DNA of 64,000 bases from Saccharomonospora piscinae (GCF_005862235.1 NZ_VCEK01000007.1:1-64000), one strand, 5' to 3'; numbered from the stretch's first letter, positions 43,511 to 52,713 are shown. Notes: generated by a model from the sequence alone, not told the origin. Made by a program: numbers and translations.

Positions 43511-44818
43511 ATGTCCACCAGCACTAGGACTGAGCCGGTGCGCACGACCGACGAGGACCCACACCTGCCGCTGGGGGAGTCGCTGGCGCGGCTCGCGCTC
43601 CGCCCGCGTTCGGTGGCGCTGCTGTCCCTGCTGCCGGTGCTCGCCATCGCGGCCGGGATCGCGGGCTGGCTGCTGGACTGGCGGCTGGGCGTCGACAGCG
43701 CCGTGTACCGGGCCGGTGCGCTCACGCTGTTGCAGGGCGAGCCGCTGTACGAAGGCAGCACCCTCGGGGCCGAGCCGTGGTGGGCGCTGCTGCCCTTCAC
43801 GTATCCCCCCGCGGCGGCGTTGCTGTTCGCGCCGCTCGCGTTCTTTCCGGTGCAGGTCGCCTGGGGCCTGGTCGCGGCGGTGTCGTTCCTGGCGCTCGCG
43901 CTGGTGATCAGGGTGACGATCGCCGCGCTGCCGCGCCTGGCCGGGGAGCTGCCCCGGTGGGCCTCGCCTGCCCGAGCCACGCTGATCTTCACGATCGTCG
44001 CCTTCGGGATGGAGCCGGTCTGGCGGACGATCTTTCTCGGGCAGATCAATCTCATCCTGATGGCACTGGTCGTGCTGGACGTGCTGGTGCTGTGCCGCCG
44101 GGACAGCCGCTGGGGCGGCGTGCTGGTGGGGGTGGCCTCGGCCGTCAAGCTCACCCCGCTGATCTTCATCCCGCACCTGCTGTTCACGGGCCGCAGGGCG
44201 GACGCGGCACGGGCGCTGGGTACCTTCGCCGGGCTGCAGGGGCTGTTGTTCCTGGTCGCGCCGTCGGACGCCGCCCGGTTCTGGACGCACACGGTGTTCA
44301 ACCAGGGCCGGATCGGCCCGATGCACTGGGCGGGCAACCAGTCGCTCAACGGGCTGCTGAACCGGCTCACCGACCTCGCCCCGTGGGCGTCCACCGCCGC
44401 GCTGGGCATCGGCGCGCTGCTGGCGCCGTTCGCCGTGTGGCTCATGCTGCGGTTCCACCGCCGGGGCCAGCACCTGTACGCCCTGCTCGTCACGGCGTTC
44501 TACGCGCTGCTGGTCTCGCCGGTCTCGTGGTCGCACCACTGGGTGTGGGCGGTACCGCTCATCGTGGTGCTGGTGGCGCGCCTGCCCCGGACGACGCCCG
44601 CGACGGCCTGGCGCCGCTGGGCGCTGGCCGGGTCCGTCATCGTGGTGTTCCTCAGCTGCGTCCTGCTGGTCCTGCCCAACGGCCGCAACCTCGAACTGCA
44701 CTGGGAGTTCTGGCAGGTCGTCCTGGGCAGCGCGTATCTGCTGGTGCCGGTGGTGCTGACCGCCACGCTCGGGCTGCGCTGGCTCGTCCGCCGCAGGCGG
44801 TCGGTCCGGGCGGAGTGA
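43511..44818 (+). CDS. GT87 (DUF2029) polyprenyl-phosphate-mannose-dependent mannosyltransferase-like protein
   Basis: 435 residues from the ATG at 43511; an in-frame GTG at 43490 is possible. About ten transmembrane segments, with the GT-C catalytic first loop after helix 1 (GWLLDWRLGVDSAVYRAGALTLLQGEPLYEG, acidic D in GVDSAVY) and FTYPPAAALLFAPLAFFP, IFLGQINLILMALVVLDV, HWAGNQSLNGLLNRL, SPVSWSHHWVWAVPLIV. This is the DUF2029/GT87 family, whose mycobacterial members add alpha-1,2-mannose to lipoarabinomannan or related lipids at the outer face. It lies 22 bases before purK but is probably functionally separate. Confidence 0.88.
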   Translation: MSTSTRTEPVRTTDEDPHLPLGESLARLALRPRSVALLSLLPVLAIAAGIAGWLLDWRLGVDSAVYRAGALTLLQGEPLYEGSTLGAEPWWALLPFTYPPAAALLFAPLAFFPVQVAWGLVAAVSFLALALVIRVTIAALPRLAGELPRWASPARATLIFTIVAFGMEPVWRTIFLGQINLILMALVVLDVLVLCRRDSRWGGVLVGVASAVKLTPLIFIPHLLFTGRRADAARALGTFAGLQGLLFLVAPSDAARFWTHTVFNQGRIGPMHWAGNQSLNGLLNRLTDLAPWASTAALGIGALLAPFAVWLMLRFHRRGQHLYALLVTAFYALLVSPVSWSHHWVWAVPLIVVLVARLPRTTPATAWRRWALAGSVIVVFLSCVLLVLPNGRNLELHWEFWQVVLGSAYLLVPVVLTATLGLRWLVRRRRSVRAE

Positions 44819-44840
44819 GCCCCCTTAGGCTGGAAGCACC

Positions 44841-46022
44841 ATGGACACCCGAACCGGACTGCCCGTCGTGGGCATGGTGGGCGGCGGCCAGCTCGCCAGG
44901 ATGACCCACCAGGCGGCCATCTCCCTCGGCCAGTCGTTGCATGTACTCGCGGCGGGCGAGCACGACTCCGCCGGGCTCGTGGCGGCCGAGGTCGTCCACG
45001 GCCAGCACACCGACCTGGCGGCGCTGCGGTCGTTCGCGCGCGGCGTGGACGTGCTGACCTTCGACCACGAGCACGTGCCGGGCGAGCATCTGCGACGCCT
45101 GGTCGAGGACGGCGTCGTGGTGCGGCCGGGGCCGGAGGCGCTCGCGTTCGCCCAGAACAAGCTGCTCATGCGGGAACGGCTCGCCGCGCTCGGTGTTCCC
45201 GGCCCGGCGTTCACGGCGGTGACCGCGACCGAGGACGTGCTCAAGTTCGGCGAGGCGCACGGCTGGCCCGTGGTGCTCAAGGCGGCCAGCGGAGGCTACG
45301 ACGGGCGTGGCGTGTGGCTGGCGGACTCGCCCGGCGAGGCCGCCGCGCTGGTGCCCGAGCTGCTCGACGCCGGCACTCCGCTGCTGGTGGAGGAGTGCGT
45401 GCCGATGCGGCGGGAGCTGTCGGCCCTCGTGGCCCGCTCGCCGTTCGGGCAGGGCTCGGTGTGGCCGGTGGTGGAGACCGTGCAGCGCGACGGCATCAAC
45501 ACCGAGGTGCTGGCGCCCGCACCCGGCCTGACCGCGCAGCGGACGCAGGAGGCCCACGACCTCGCGCTGCGGATCGCCGACGAGCTCGGCGTGGTCGGCG
45601 TGCTCGCGGTGGAGCTGTTCGAGACCGACGGCGGGCTGTCCGTCAACGAGCTGGCGATGCGCCCGCACAACTCCGGCCACTGGACCATGGACGGGTCGCG
45701 CACCTCGCAGTTCGAGCAGCACCTTCGCGCGGTGCTGGACTACCCGCTCGGCGTCACCGAGCCGCTCTCGCCCACCGTGATGGCCAACGTCCTCGGCGCA
45801 CCGGAGACTCCGGCGATGCGTCCCGACGAGCGGTTGCACCACCTCTTCGCCCGGTTCCCCGACGTCCGGGTGCATCTCTACGGCAAGGGCGAGCGGCCGG
45901 GCCGCAAGCTCGGTCACGTCAACGTGCTCGGCCCGATCACAGACGAGACGCGGCAGCGGGCCCGGCTCGCGGCGCACTGGCTCTCGCACGCCGAGTGGAC
46001 CGACGGCCACCCCGTCCACTGA
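44841..46022 (+). CDS. purK: 5-(carboxyamino)imidazole ribonucleotide synthase
   Basis: 393 residues from the ATG at 44841. ATP-grasp enzyme: N-terminal VVGMVGGGQLARMTHQAAISLG, LTFDHEHVPGEHL, NKLLMRERLAALGVPGP, WPVVLKAASGGYDGRGVWL (ATP loop), EECVPMRRELSALVARS, ELAMRPHNSGHWTMDGSRTSQFEQHLRAVL and the C-terminal HLYGKGERPGRKLGHVNVLG. It converts AIR plus bicarbonate and ATP to N5-CAIR in purine synthesis; PurE, encoded 25 bases downstream, uses the product. Confidence 0.97.
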   Translation: MDTRTGLPVVGMVGGGQLARMTHQAAISLGQSLHVLAAGEHDSAGLVAAEVVHGQHTDLAALRSFARGVDVLTFDHEHVPGEHLRRLVEDGVVVRPGPEALAFAQNKLLMRERLAALGVPGPAFTAVTATEDVLKFGEAHGWPVVLKAASGGYDGRGVWLADSPGEAAALVPELLDAGTPLLVEECVPMRRELSALVARSPFGQGSVWPVVETVQRDGINTEVLAPAPGLTAQRTQEAHDLALRIADELGVVGVLAVELFETDGGLSVNELAMRPHNSGHWTMDGSRTSQFEQHLRAVLDYPLGVTEPLSPTVMANVLGAPETPAMRPDERLHHLFARFPDVRVHLYGKGERPGRKLGHVNVLGPITDETRQRARLAAHWLSHAEWTDGHPVH

Positions 46023-46047
46023 CGTCTCCCGGAAGGAGTAGCCGCAC

Positions 46048-46554
46048 GTGAGTACGCCCGCCGTTGGCGTGATCATGGGAAGTGACTCGGACTGGCCGGT
46101 GCTGGAGGCCGCCGCCACCGCGCTCGACGAGTTCGACGTCGGCTACGAGGTCGGCGTGTACTCGGCGCACCGCACCCCGCAACGCATGCTCGACTACGCC
46201 CGTTCCGCCGCTGACCGGGGCCTGCGGGTGATCATCGCGGGAGCGGGCGGTGCCGCGCACCTGCCGGGCATGGTCGCGTCCGCGACGACCCTGCCGGTCA
46301 TCGGCGTTCCGGTGCCGCTGAAGTACCTCGACGGGCTCGACTCCCTGCTGTCGATCGTGCAGATGCCCGCGGGCGTGCCCGTGGCCACGGTGTCGGTGGG
46401 CGGGGCACGCAACGCGGGGCTGCTCGCGGTGCGGATGCTCGCCGCCGCCGACCCCGCGCTGCGCGAGCGCATGGCCCGCTTCCAGGCCGACCTCGAAACG
46501 CTCGTACACGACAAGGACGCCGCACTGAGGGCGAGGCTCGCGCGGGGGGACTGA
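46048..46554 (+). CDS. purE: 5-(carboxyamino)imidazole ribonucleotide mutase
   Basis: 168 residues from a GTG at 46048, with GGAAGGAG upstream. Class I Pur[17 protein letters not shown] at the N-terminus, [19 protein letters not shown] (catalytic His), [52 protein letters not shown]. It isomerises N5-CAIR to CAIR. Operon with purK, the standard pair. Confidence 0.97.
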   Translation: MSTPAVGVIMGSDSDWPVLEAAATALDEFDVGYEVGVYSAHRTPQRMLDYARSAADRGLRVIIAGAGGAAHLPGMVASATTLPVIGVPVPLKYLDGLDSLLSIVQMPAGVPVATVSVGGARNAGLLAVRMLAAADPALRERMARFQADLETLVHDKDAALRARLARGD

Positions 46555-46598
46555 CGAAAGCGATCCGCTTGGGGGCGCCCGCTGGGTATCCTGCCGCT

Positions 46599-47510
46599 GT
46601 GCTCACAAACGAACAGATCGTCGGTCGTGCGCTGGACCGGATCGGGGCAGGCTACGTCTTCGGCGAGAAGGTCCCGGACATCGACGCCGCGATCCGGCGC
46701 CGTCTCGCGGCGGGCGAGTACGACGATCTGGCCGGGCCGGTCCTGTGCGAGACGGTGACCACGCACTTTCAGGACGTGTGCCCGGACAAGCATCTGCGGC
46801 TGCTGTGGACGGACGAGCCGCAGCCGCTGGAGCCCGAGGACGACGACGAGGAACGGGCCGCGTTCCTCGCGCAGCTCCGAGCGGAGAACCAGGGGATTCG
46901 CCGCGTCGAGCACGTGGACGACAACATCGGGCTCGTCGAACTGCGGCACATCGCCACCGCCGACGAGGGCGCCGCCGCGATCGGCGCGGCCATGCGACTG
47001 GTCGCGGGCACCTGCGCGCTTGTCCTGGACCTCCGCGCGTGCCGCGGCGGTGCCCCGGAAGGAGCCGCGATGTGGTGCAGCTTCTTCTTCCGGGACGACC
47101 AGGTGCACCTCAACGACATCTACGAACGGTCCACCGGCGTGACACGGCAGTTCTGGACGCTCGCGCACCTGCCCGCACCGCGCTACCTTGACCGGCCGGT
47201 CTACGTTCTCACCAGCGCGAACACGTTCTCCGGGGGCGAGGACGTGGCGTACACCCTGCAATCGCACGGCCGAGCCGTCCTCGTCGGTGAGACGACCCGC
47301 GGCGGCGCGCACCCGACGGCCCGGCACGCGATCACCGAGCACGTCTTCGTGACCGTGCCGGTCGCCCGGACCGTCAACAGCGTCACCGGCACCAACTGGG
47401 AAGGCGTCGGGGTCGTGCCCGACGTCGCCGTCCCGGCGGACGAGGCGCTCGACACGGCGCTGAAGGCGGTGCGTACGCGACCCGCACAGGCCGGCTCGCG
47501 CGGGAGCTGA
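46599..47510 (+). CDS. S41 family peptidase-like protein
   Basis: 303 residues from a GTG at 46599. TATCCT at 46588-46593 lies a few bases before the GTG, which suggests a leaderless transcript. S41/IRBP-type features: N-terminal helical domain (~1-90, VGRALDRIGAGYVFGEKVPDIDAAI), then IGLVELRHIA, LVLDLRACRGGAPEGAAMWCSFFF and the catalytic-Ser region YVLTSANTFSGGEDVAYTLQSHGRAVLVGETTRGG. There is no PDZ domain and no signal peptide, unlike C-terminal processing proteases. It resembles the retinoid-binding-protein-like S41B group; role unknown. No overlap with neighbours. Confidence 0.85.
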   Translation: MLTNEQIVGRALDRIGAGYVFGEKVPDIDAAIRRRLAAGEYDDLAGPVLCETVTTHFQDVCPDKHLRLLWTDEPQPLEPEDDDEERAAFLAQLRAENQGIRRVEHVDDNIGLVELRHIATADEGAAAIGAAMRLVAGTCALVLDLRACRGGAPEGAAMWCSFFFRDDQVHLNDIYERSTGVTRQFWTLAHLPAPRYLDRPVYVLTSANTFSGGEDVAYTLQSHGRAVLVGETTRGGAHPTARHAITEHVFVTVPVARTVNSVTGTNWEGVGVVPDVAVPADEALDTALKAVRTRPAQAGSRGS

Positions 47511-47526
47511 CCCGTACGCGGCTGGG

Positions 47527-48261
47527 TCAGGCGTTGGTGCCCGCGTCCACCAGCAGGGTCGTGCCGGTGATGTTGCGCCCGCCCTCGCCCGCGAGGTAGG
47601 CCACGGCGGCGGCGATGTCCTCCGGCTCGTTGTAGCGCCCGAGCGCGGTGCCCTGCCGCTGCGCCTCGGCACCCGCGCCGTCCGCCGGGTTCATGTCGGT
47701 GTCGGTGGACCCCGGCGCCACGACGTTGACGGTGATGCCGCGCGCGCCGAGGTCGCGCGCCAGGCCCTGCGTGAGTCCGATCAGCGCGGACTTGCTGGCT
47801 GAGTACAGCGTGATGCCGGGCCCGGGAACGCGGGTGGCGAGGTTGCTGCCGATGCTGATGATCCGCCCGCCCCGGGGCAGGTGCCGTGCCGCGGCCTGGG
47901 AGGTGAGCAGCACCGCGCGCACGTGAATGGCCAGCGTGCGGTCGATGACCTCCACGGTCAGGTCCGCGAGCGGAGCCGCCGGGAAGATCCCCGCGTTGTT
48001 CACCAGCACGTCCAGACCGCCCAGTTCCCCGGCTGTGCGATCGACGGCGGCCACGGTCTCGCTCGCGTCGCTGCTGTCAGCCTTGATGGCCAGTGCCCGC
48101 CGTCCCAGTTTCCCGATCCGCTCGACGATCTCGTCGGCCTTCTCGGGTGCGCTGACGTAGGTGATGGCCACGTCCATGCCGTCGTCGGCCAGCCGCAACG
48201 CCGTCGCGGCCCCGATTCCCCTGCTGCCTCCGGTGACCAGGGCCACCCGGTTCGCGTGCAT
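47527..48261 (-). CDS. SDR family oxidoreductase
   Basis: 244 residues from the ATG at 48259-48261, with GGGAGGA nine bases upstream. Classical short-chain dehydrogenase: VALVTGGSRGIGAATAL (TGxxxGIG), LVNNAGIFP, catalytic IISIGSN (Ser) and YSASKSALIGLTQGLARDLGARGITVNVVAPG (YxxxK), then NITGTTLLVDAGTNA. NADP(H) preference is suggested by the Arg in GGSRG. The substrate is unknown; it resembles FabG-like reductases. A strong dyad (48283-48303) lies in its promoter. Confidence 0.92.
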   Translation of the reverse strand: MHANRVALVTGGSRGIGAATALRLADDGMDVAITYVSAPEKADEIVERIGKLGRRALAIKADSSDASETVAAVDRTAGELGGLDVLVNNAGIFPAAPLADLTVEVIDRTLAIHVRAVLLTSQAAARHLPRGGRIISIGSNLATRVPGPGITLYSASKSALIGLTQGLARDLGARGITVNVVAPGSTDTDMNPADGAGAEAQRQGTALGRYNEPEDIAAAVAYLAGEGGRNITGTTLLVDAGTNA

Positions 48262-48282
48262 GTGCGTCCTCCCGCCATGTTT

Positions 48283-48303
48283 TGTATTGACCGATACAAT
48301 ACA
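48283..48303. promoter_or_regulatory. TetR-type operator upstream of the SDR gene
   Basis: TGTATTG (48283-48289), seven bases, CAATACA (48297-48303): a perfect inverted repeat in a distinctly AT-rich patch, with an inner TGTAT/ATACA overlap. It sits 22 bases before the SDR start and 15 bases after the stop of the ligase gene. Spacing and sequence resemble TetR-family operators. No regulator gene is next to it, so control would be in trans. Confidence 0.55.
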
Positions 48304-48317
48304 TGCGGGTGGAGAGG

Positions 48318-49973
48318 TCAGCCGAGCTGGTCCCGCAGCTGCCGCTTGAGGACCTTGCCCGCGGCCGAGACCGGGATCGCGTCGACGAAACGCACCTCGC
48401 GCAGCCGCTTGTACGGCGTGACCTGGGCATTGACCGCCGCCAGGACGGTTTCGGCGGTGAGGCCGTCGTGGTTGTGCTGACTTGAAACGACGAACGCGAC
48501 GGGCAGCTCGCCCACGGCGGGGTCCCGTCTGCCCACCACGGCCGCCGAGGCCACGCCCGGCACGGTGAGCAGCAGCTCCTCCAGCTCTCTCGGGTAGACG
48601 TTGTAGCCCTTGTAGAGCAGCAGGTCCTTGGCACGGTCCACGATGGACAGGTAGCCGTCGTCGTCGAGCACGCCGATGTCGCCGGTGCGCAGCCAGCCGC
48701 CGTCGAGCACGGCGGCGGTGTCCTCTTCGCGCTGGTGGTACCCCCGCATCACCTGCGGCCCGCGCACACACACCTCACCCGGAGTGCCCGGTGGCAGCGA
48801 GCCCTCGTCCGGGGCCGCGCCCGGCTCCACGATCCGGACCTCGGTGTCGAAGACCGGCACGCCGACCGTGCCCACCTTGCGCACGCCGGAGCGCCAGCCG
48901 GGAGCGATGGTGACGCCCATCGTCGCCTCGGTGAGGCCGTAGCCCTCGGTGATCACCGCTTCGGGGAACCGGGCGAGCAGCGCCTCACCCATCGCCCTCG
49001 GCATCGGGGCGGCCCCGGAGGTGATCCCCCGCACCGACGACAGGTCCGCGGTGTGGAACTCGTCGCAGGTCAGCAGGGTGGCGAACAACGCGGGCGCGCC
49101 GCTCAGCGACGTCACCCGCAGCCGCTCGGCGTCGGCGACGTAGGCGTGGGAATCGAACCGGTCGTGGATCGTCACGGTCGACCCGCTCAGGACCCCGATG
49201 TTCAGTCCACCCAGGCCCATCGCGTGGAACCACGGGGTGAGGTTGATCGTCCTGCCCTCACCCAGCGGCACGGGCCACTCCGCCTCGGTCCCGGCGCGCG
49301 TGAGAGTGAGGCCGCCCGCATCGTCGACGGCCGGAACGGCGCCGGAACCCCAGCACGCGTACTGCAGCGCGTTGACGACGACGCTGCGGTGGGTCAGCCG
49401 CACGCCCTTCGAGCGTCCCGTCGTGCCACCCGTGTAGCCGAGGTGCGCCAGATCGTGGGCCGGGTCCAGCTCCACCTCGGGCGGTGTGGCGGGTGCGCCG
49501 GCGATCACCTCGTCGAAGTCGTGGGCGTCCGCCCGGCGGGGCCGACGGGTGAGGACCAGCTCCACGTCGGCCGCGGGCACGGCGTCGGCCACCAGGCCGT
49601 GCGTGACCACCACCCGTGCGCCGCAGTCGGCGAGCTGGTCGGCCAGCGCGGCCTGCGGCAACAGCGGGTTGACCGGGCTGACCGTGGCCCCCGCGAGCAG
49701 CGTGCCGTAGTAGGCGACGGGGAAGGCCGGCCCGTTGGGCAGGTGCAGGGCGACCGTGTCGCCCCGGCCGAAGCCGCGTTCCCGCAGCGTGTTGGCGAAC
49801 CGGCACGCCGACGACCACAGTTCCGCGAAGGTCAGCTCGGTGCCCGCGTGCCGGAACGCGACCCGTTTGTGGTGGCGCATCGCCGCACCGGCGAGCAGCG
49901 CCCCCACGGGCACGTCCGGATAGTCCAGCGACGTCGGGAGGCCGGGCGGGCGCGGCGGGGGTGTGGGCTGCAT
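48318..49973 (-). CDS. AMP-dependent acyl-CoA ligase (long-chain fatty acid-CoA ligase type)
   Basis: 551 residues from the ATG at 49971-49973; an upstream in-frame extension is not needed. ANL-superfamily motifs: P-loop YTGGTTGRSKGVRLTHRS (about 190-207), HAMGLGGLNIGVLSG, ITSGAAPMPRAMGEAL, TEGYGLTEATMGVT, WLRTGDIGVLDDDGYLSIVDRAKDLLLYKGYNVYPRELEE and the C-terminal catalytic Lys in SAAGKVLKRQL. It activates a carboxylic acid with ATP and loads it onto CoA; chain length is not predictable. It is upstream of the SDR on the same strand with 56 bases between. Confidence 0.93.
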   Translation of the reverse strand: MQPTPPPRPPGLPTSLDYPDVPVGALLAGAAMRHHKRVAFRHAGTELTFAELWSSACRFANTLRERGFGRGDTVALHLPNGPAFPVAYYGTLLAGATVSPVNPLLPQAALADQLADCGARVVVTHGLVADAVPAADVELVLTRRPRRADAHDFDEVIAGAPATPPEVELDPAHDLAHLGYTGGTTGRSKGVRLTHRSVVVNALQYACWGSGAVPAVDDAGGLTLTRAGTEAEWPVPLGEGRTINLTPWFHAMGLGGLNIGVLSGSTVTIHDRFDSHAYVADAERLRVTSLSGAPALFATLLTCDEFHTADLSSVRGITSGAAPMPRAMGEALLARFPEAVITEGYGLTEATMGVTIAPGWRSGVRKVGTVGVPVFDTEVRIVEPGAAPDEGSLPPGTPGEVCVRGPQVMRGYHQREEDTAAVLDGGWLRTGDIGVLDDDGYLSIVDRAKDLLLYKGYNVYPRELEELLLTVPGVASAAVVGRRDPAVGELPVAFVVSSQHNHDGLTAETVLAAVNAQVTPYKRLREVRFVDAIPVSAAGKVLKRQLRDQLG

Positions 49974-50070
49974 CACTCGACGGTACGAAGCCGGGCGGGG
50001 GCGGACAAGGGCCAGGACGGGTGGCGAAACCGCTTTGGTCGGCGCGCCCAACGGTGGCTAGTGTCCCGGG

Positions 50071-50586
50071 GTGGTGAGCACAACGACCGCGGCGCGCGAG
50101 GGCCGCATCGAGATCGCGCGGGTGCGCGCAGACGCCCCCGAGGCCGTCCGGCTGGTGCGGACCTACTTCGCCGACGTGGCGGGCCGGTACTACGGGCGCC
50201 GCGCCACCGAGGCCGAACTCGACATCGCGATGGCGGAGGACCCGAACGACGCGCTCCTGCCGCCGCGCGGCGCGTTCCTGCTGGCACGGCAGGACGGCCT
50301 TCCGGCCGGCTGTGTCGGCTGTGCCGGGCTCGTGCCCTTGGGGCACGGCATGGTGGAACTCAAGCGGATGTTCGTCGTGCCCTCGGTGCGGGGCAGGGGG
50401 CTCGGCGCGCGGCTGCTCGCCGCGGCCGAGGACGTGGCCGCCGAACTCGGCGCGACCGTGATCCGGCTCGACACCCGCCACGACCTCGTCGAGGCCCAGG
50501 GGCTGTACCGCACGCGCGGGTTCGCCGAGATCCCCGCCTACAGCGAAGGCCCGTACGCCGAGGTGTTCTTCGAGAAGCGGCTCTGA
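50071..50586 (+). CDS. GNAT family N-acetyltransferase
   Basis: 171 residues from a GTG at 50071. Helical start, then GCVGCAGLVPLGHGMVELKRMFVVPSVRGRGLGARLLAAAEDVAAELG, with the acetyl-CoA RGRGLG loop at about residues 108-113, and the closing LYRTRGFAEIPAYSEGPYAEVFFEKRL. The ELKRMFV strand and GLYxxxGF are typical of PanM/YjgM-type small GNATs. The substrate is unknown. Convergent with the TIGR03089 gene (19-bp gap) and divergent from the ligase gene. Confidence 0.9.
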   Translation: MVSTTTAAREGRIEIARVRADAPEAVRLVRTYFADVAGRYYGRRATEAELDIAMAEDPNDALLPPRGAFLLARQDGLPAGCVGCAGLVPLGHGMVELKRMFVVPSVRGRGLGARLLAAAEDVAAELGATVIRLDTRHDLVEAQGLYRTRGFAEIPAYSEGPYAEVFFEKRL

Positions 50587-50605
50587 GGCCGGTCCTGCCG
50601 GTGGT

Positions 50606-51319
50606 TCAGGGCAGCGTCACCGTGACGCGCTCGGCGTCGCGGTGTGCCTCGACCTTCGCGGGCTCGGCGTGCGTCACCTGCACCACGTGCGCACCGGCGA
50701 CCACGGGGGCGAGCAGCGCGTCCACCGCGCCGTCGGGCAGCGTCCATTCGCGCGTGGACAGCACCCGGTCGCCCTCGCCGACGCCCAGTGCGGTGGCGCG
50801 CTGCCGGGCCAGTGCCAGCAACTCGTCGATGCTCGTGCCCAGCAGCGCCGGGGTAGTGCCCGGCACGGGGAGCAGCGGGGCGAAGTCGTCGCCGCATGTA
50901 CGGGCCTCGGAGAGGTAGTCGAGTGCGCCGTCCGGCGGTGTGCTCGACAGTCCCCGGCCCAGCGGGTCGAGCGCCACGACGGCCGTCGGTCCCGTGGCGG
51001 CCGCCTCCGCCGCGTGCGGCGGGGTGACGAAGGTGACGGCCGCCCCGGCCGGGTCCGTGACCACGTGCGCGCCGCACCACCACGCACCGAACAGCACACC
51101 AGCGGTCTGCCAGTGCGCGGGGAGGTCCACGGCGACCGCGTCGCCCGGCTCGACGTCGAACTCCTCGACGAGCCAGTTCGCGGTCTTGGCTGCCCAGTTG
51201 GCCAGCGTCACCACCGAGAGTTCGATACGGCTGCCCTCGGCGTCGTCGTAGTGCGTGAGGGCGGGGCGGGCGCCCGACGAGGAGAGCAGGGGACGGAGCA
51301 CGCGCTCGGTGAGGCTCAT
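50606..51319 (-). CDS. TIGR03089 family protein
   Basis: 237 residues from the ATG at 51317-51319. It resembles the first half of an AMP-ligase fold (LTHYDDAEGSRIELSVVTLANWAAKTANWLVEEFDVEPGDAVAVDLPAHWQTAGVLFGAWWCGAHVV) but lacks the P-loop and the C-terminal catalytic domain. It is therefore a shortened, probably non-adenylating homologue, matching the actinobacterial family TIGR03089 (Rv3268 in M. tuberculosis, next to an LCP gene there too; recalled). Function unknown. The 21-bp repeat array lies upstream, between it and the LCP gene. Confidence 0.85.
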   Translation of the reverse strand: MSLTERVLRPLLSSSGARPALTHYDDAEGSRIELSVVTLANWAAKTANWLVEEFDVEPGDAVAVDLPAHWQTAGVLFGAWWCGAHVVTDPAGAAVTFVTPPHAAEAAATGPTAVVALDPLGRGLSSTPPDGALDYLSEARTCGDDFAPLLPVPGTTPALLGTSIDELLALARQRATALGVGEGDRVLSTREWTLPDGAVDALLAPVVAGAHVVQVTHAEPAKVEAHRDAERVTVTLP

Positions 51320-51372
51320 GAGCCCAACGTAACGCTCCGCCGCCACCCGCTCCACGCCGTGTCCGTCGTTCC

Positions 51373-51440
51373 CGGCTACGCAGCCTGCGGACACGGCTAC
51401 GACAGCTGCGGACACGGCTACCCAGGCTGCGGACACGGCG
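51373..51440. repeat. Third 21-bp repeat array, at the LCP gene 3' end
   Basis: Three units start at 51373, 51394 and 51415 (each beginning CGGCTAC and ending CTGCGGACA), and a partial CGGCG runs directly into the stop codon of the minus-strand LCP gene (TCA at 51441-51443). The unit type and the junction GGACACGGCGTCA are the same as at the 3' end of the GGCT-like gene 36 kb away. Confidence 0.95.
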
Positions 51441-52673
51441 TCAGTCGACGCAGGTGACACCGTCGGCGGTGATCTCGTCGTCGTCCGACTGCGGCGCCGA
51501 ACCGCCGCCGGAGGGCGGTGGCTCGTCCTCGGGCACCGCTTCGGCGATGAACTCCCGCACCTCGTCGACGTCGACCTCGATTATGCTCTGCTCGCCGTCG
51601 GGACTCCGCGCGTTGATGTCCACGACCGGGACGGTGACGAACGAGACGTCTCCGGACGCGATGCCGCTGGTCTGCTGTGCGAAGTCCAGCAGGTCGAGAT
51701 CGGAGTCGAGGACCAGCGCCCGGCGCAGCGTCTCGGCCAGCTTCTCCAGCCGGTCGTCGTCGGTGAGGGTGCCCGCCGAGAGCACCTCGTTCAGCGCGGA
51801 GGCCAGAAACGCCTGCTGGCGCTGGATGCGGCCGAGGTCGCCGCCGGGCAGGTTCTTGCGCTGCCGGACGAACGACAGGGCCTCACCGCCCGACACGGTC
51901 TGCCTGCCCGCCGCGAAGTTCGCCCCCGAGTCCGGGTCGGAGGTGGCGTGGTTGAGACAGATCTCCACCCCGCCGAGGGCGTCGGTGAGCAGCGAGAACC
52001 CGAGCAGGTTGACCTCGGCGTAGTGGTCGATGCGGAGCTGGGTGAACTCCTGCACCGTGCGGACCAGCGCGGCTCGCCCCGCCTGATCGGACTCGCGTTC
52101 GATCTCGGAACGGTCGGTGACGCCCTCCGCGCGGAGCGCGCCCGCCTCGCGGTACTTGGCCGTGCCATACACCGAGTTGATCTTCGCGTGCCGTTCGTCC
52201 GACACCCGCGTCCACGTGTCGCGGGGGATCGAGATCCCCGTGGGCGGAGAACCGTCGTGCGGGATGCGCAGCACGATCAGGGTGTCGGTGCTGATCCCCG
52301 GATTGCTCTCGGTGCGCAGTTGCCGCAGCACGTGGGCGGGAAGCGGATTGCCCTCCATGTCGGTGCGCGAGTCGGTGCCCACCAGCAGGACGTCGGTCGC
52401 GCCGTCGTCCTCGGGCGGGGCCGGCGGGGCCTCGGTGTCGTCCGGTTCGTCCTCGAACCGCAGCGCGTCGGTCGTCGTGACGTTGTCCTGCAGTGTCCCG
52501 AGCGTCGAGTGGGCGTAGCCGGTCAGGCCCAGCGCGGCGACCGACAGCAACGCCACGGCCGTGCGAGTGGTCACCGCCAGCGCGGTGCGCACCCGGCCGC
52601 GCCCAGCTGGCTCCTGCTGCGCTCTGTCCGCTCTGTCCGGTTCGGCGGCTGTCCCCTGCTCGCCTTCGTCCAC
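51441..52673 (-). CDS. LytR-CpsA-Psr (LCP) family protein
   Basis: 410 residues from a GTG at 52671-52673, with GGGAGGGG upstream. A cytoplasmic ~38-residue start and one transmembrane helix (TAVALLSVAALGLTGYAHS) precede the external LCP domain (~90-330): DVLLVGTDSRTDMEGNPLP, DTLIVLRIPHDG, SIPRDTWTRV, INSVYGTAKYR and FVRQRKNLPGGDLGRIQRQQAFL. These include the conserved Arg/Asp residues for polyprenyl-pyrophosphate binding. LCP enzymes attach arabinogalactan-like glycopolymers to peptidoglycan. It lacks the LytR_C domain of its neighbour but shares the tail ITADGVTCVD. Confidence 0.93.
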   Translation of the reverse strand: MDEGEQGTAAEPDRADRAQQEPAGRGRVRTALAVTTRTAVALLSVAALGLTGYAHSTLGTLQDNVTTTDALRFEDEPDDTEAPPAPPEDDGATDVLLVGTDSRTDMEGNPLPAHVLRQLRTESNPGISTDTLIVLRIPHDGSPPTGISIPRDTWTRVSDERHAKINSVYGTAKYREAGALRAEGVTDRSEIERESDQAGRAALVRTVQEFTQLRIDHYAEVNLLGFSLLTDALGGVEICLNHATSDPDSGANFAAGRQTVSGGEALSFVRQRKNLPGGDLGRIQRQQAFLASALNEVLSAGTLTDDDRLEKLAETLRRALVLDSDLDLLDFAQQTSGIASGDVSFVTVPVVDINARSPDGEQSIIEVDVDEVREFIAEAVPEDEPPPSGGGSAPQSDDDEITADGVTCVD

Positions 52674-52713
52674 GGCGGTCCCCTCCCCCGCGTGTGGTTA
52701 CCAGCCGGTCAGC

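Noticed and set aside
50606..51319. Truncated acyl-CoA ligase pseudogene
   Set aside because: The length and content match the intact actinobacterial family TIGR03089, which is naturally short.
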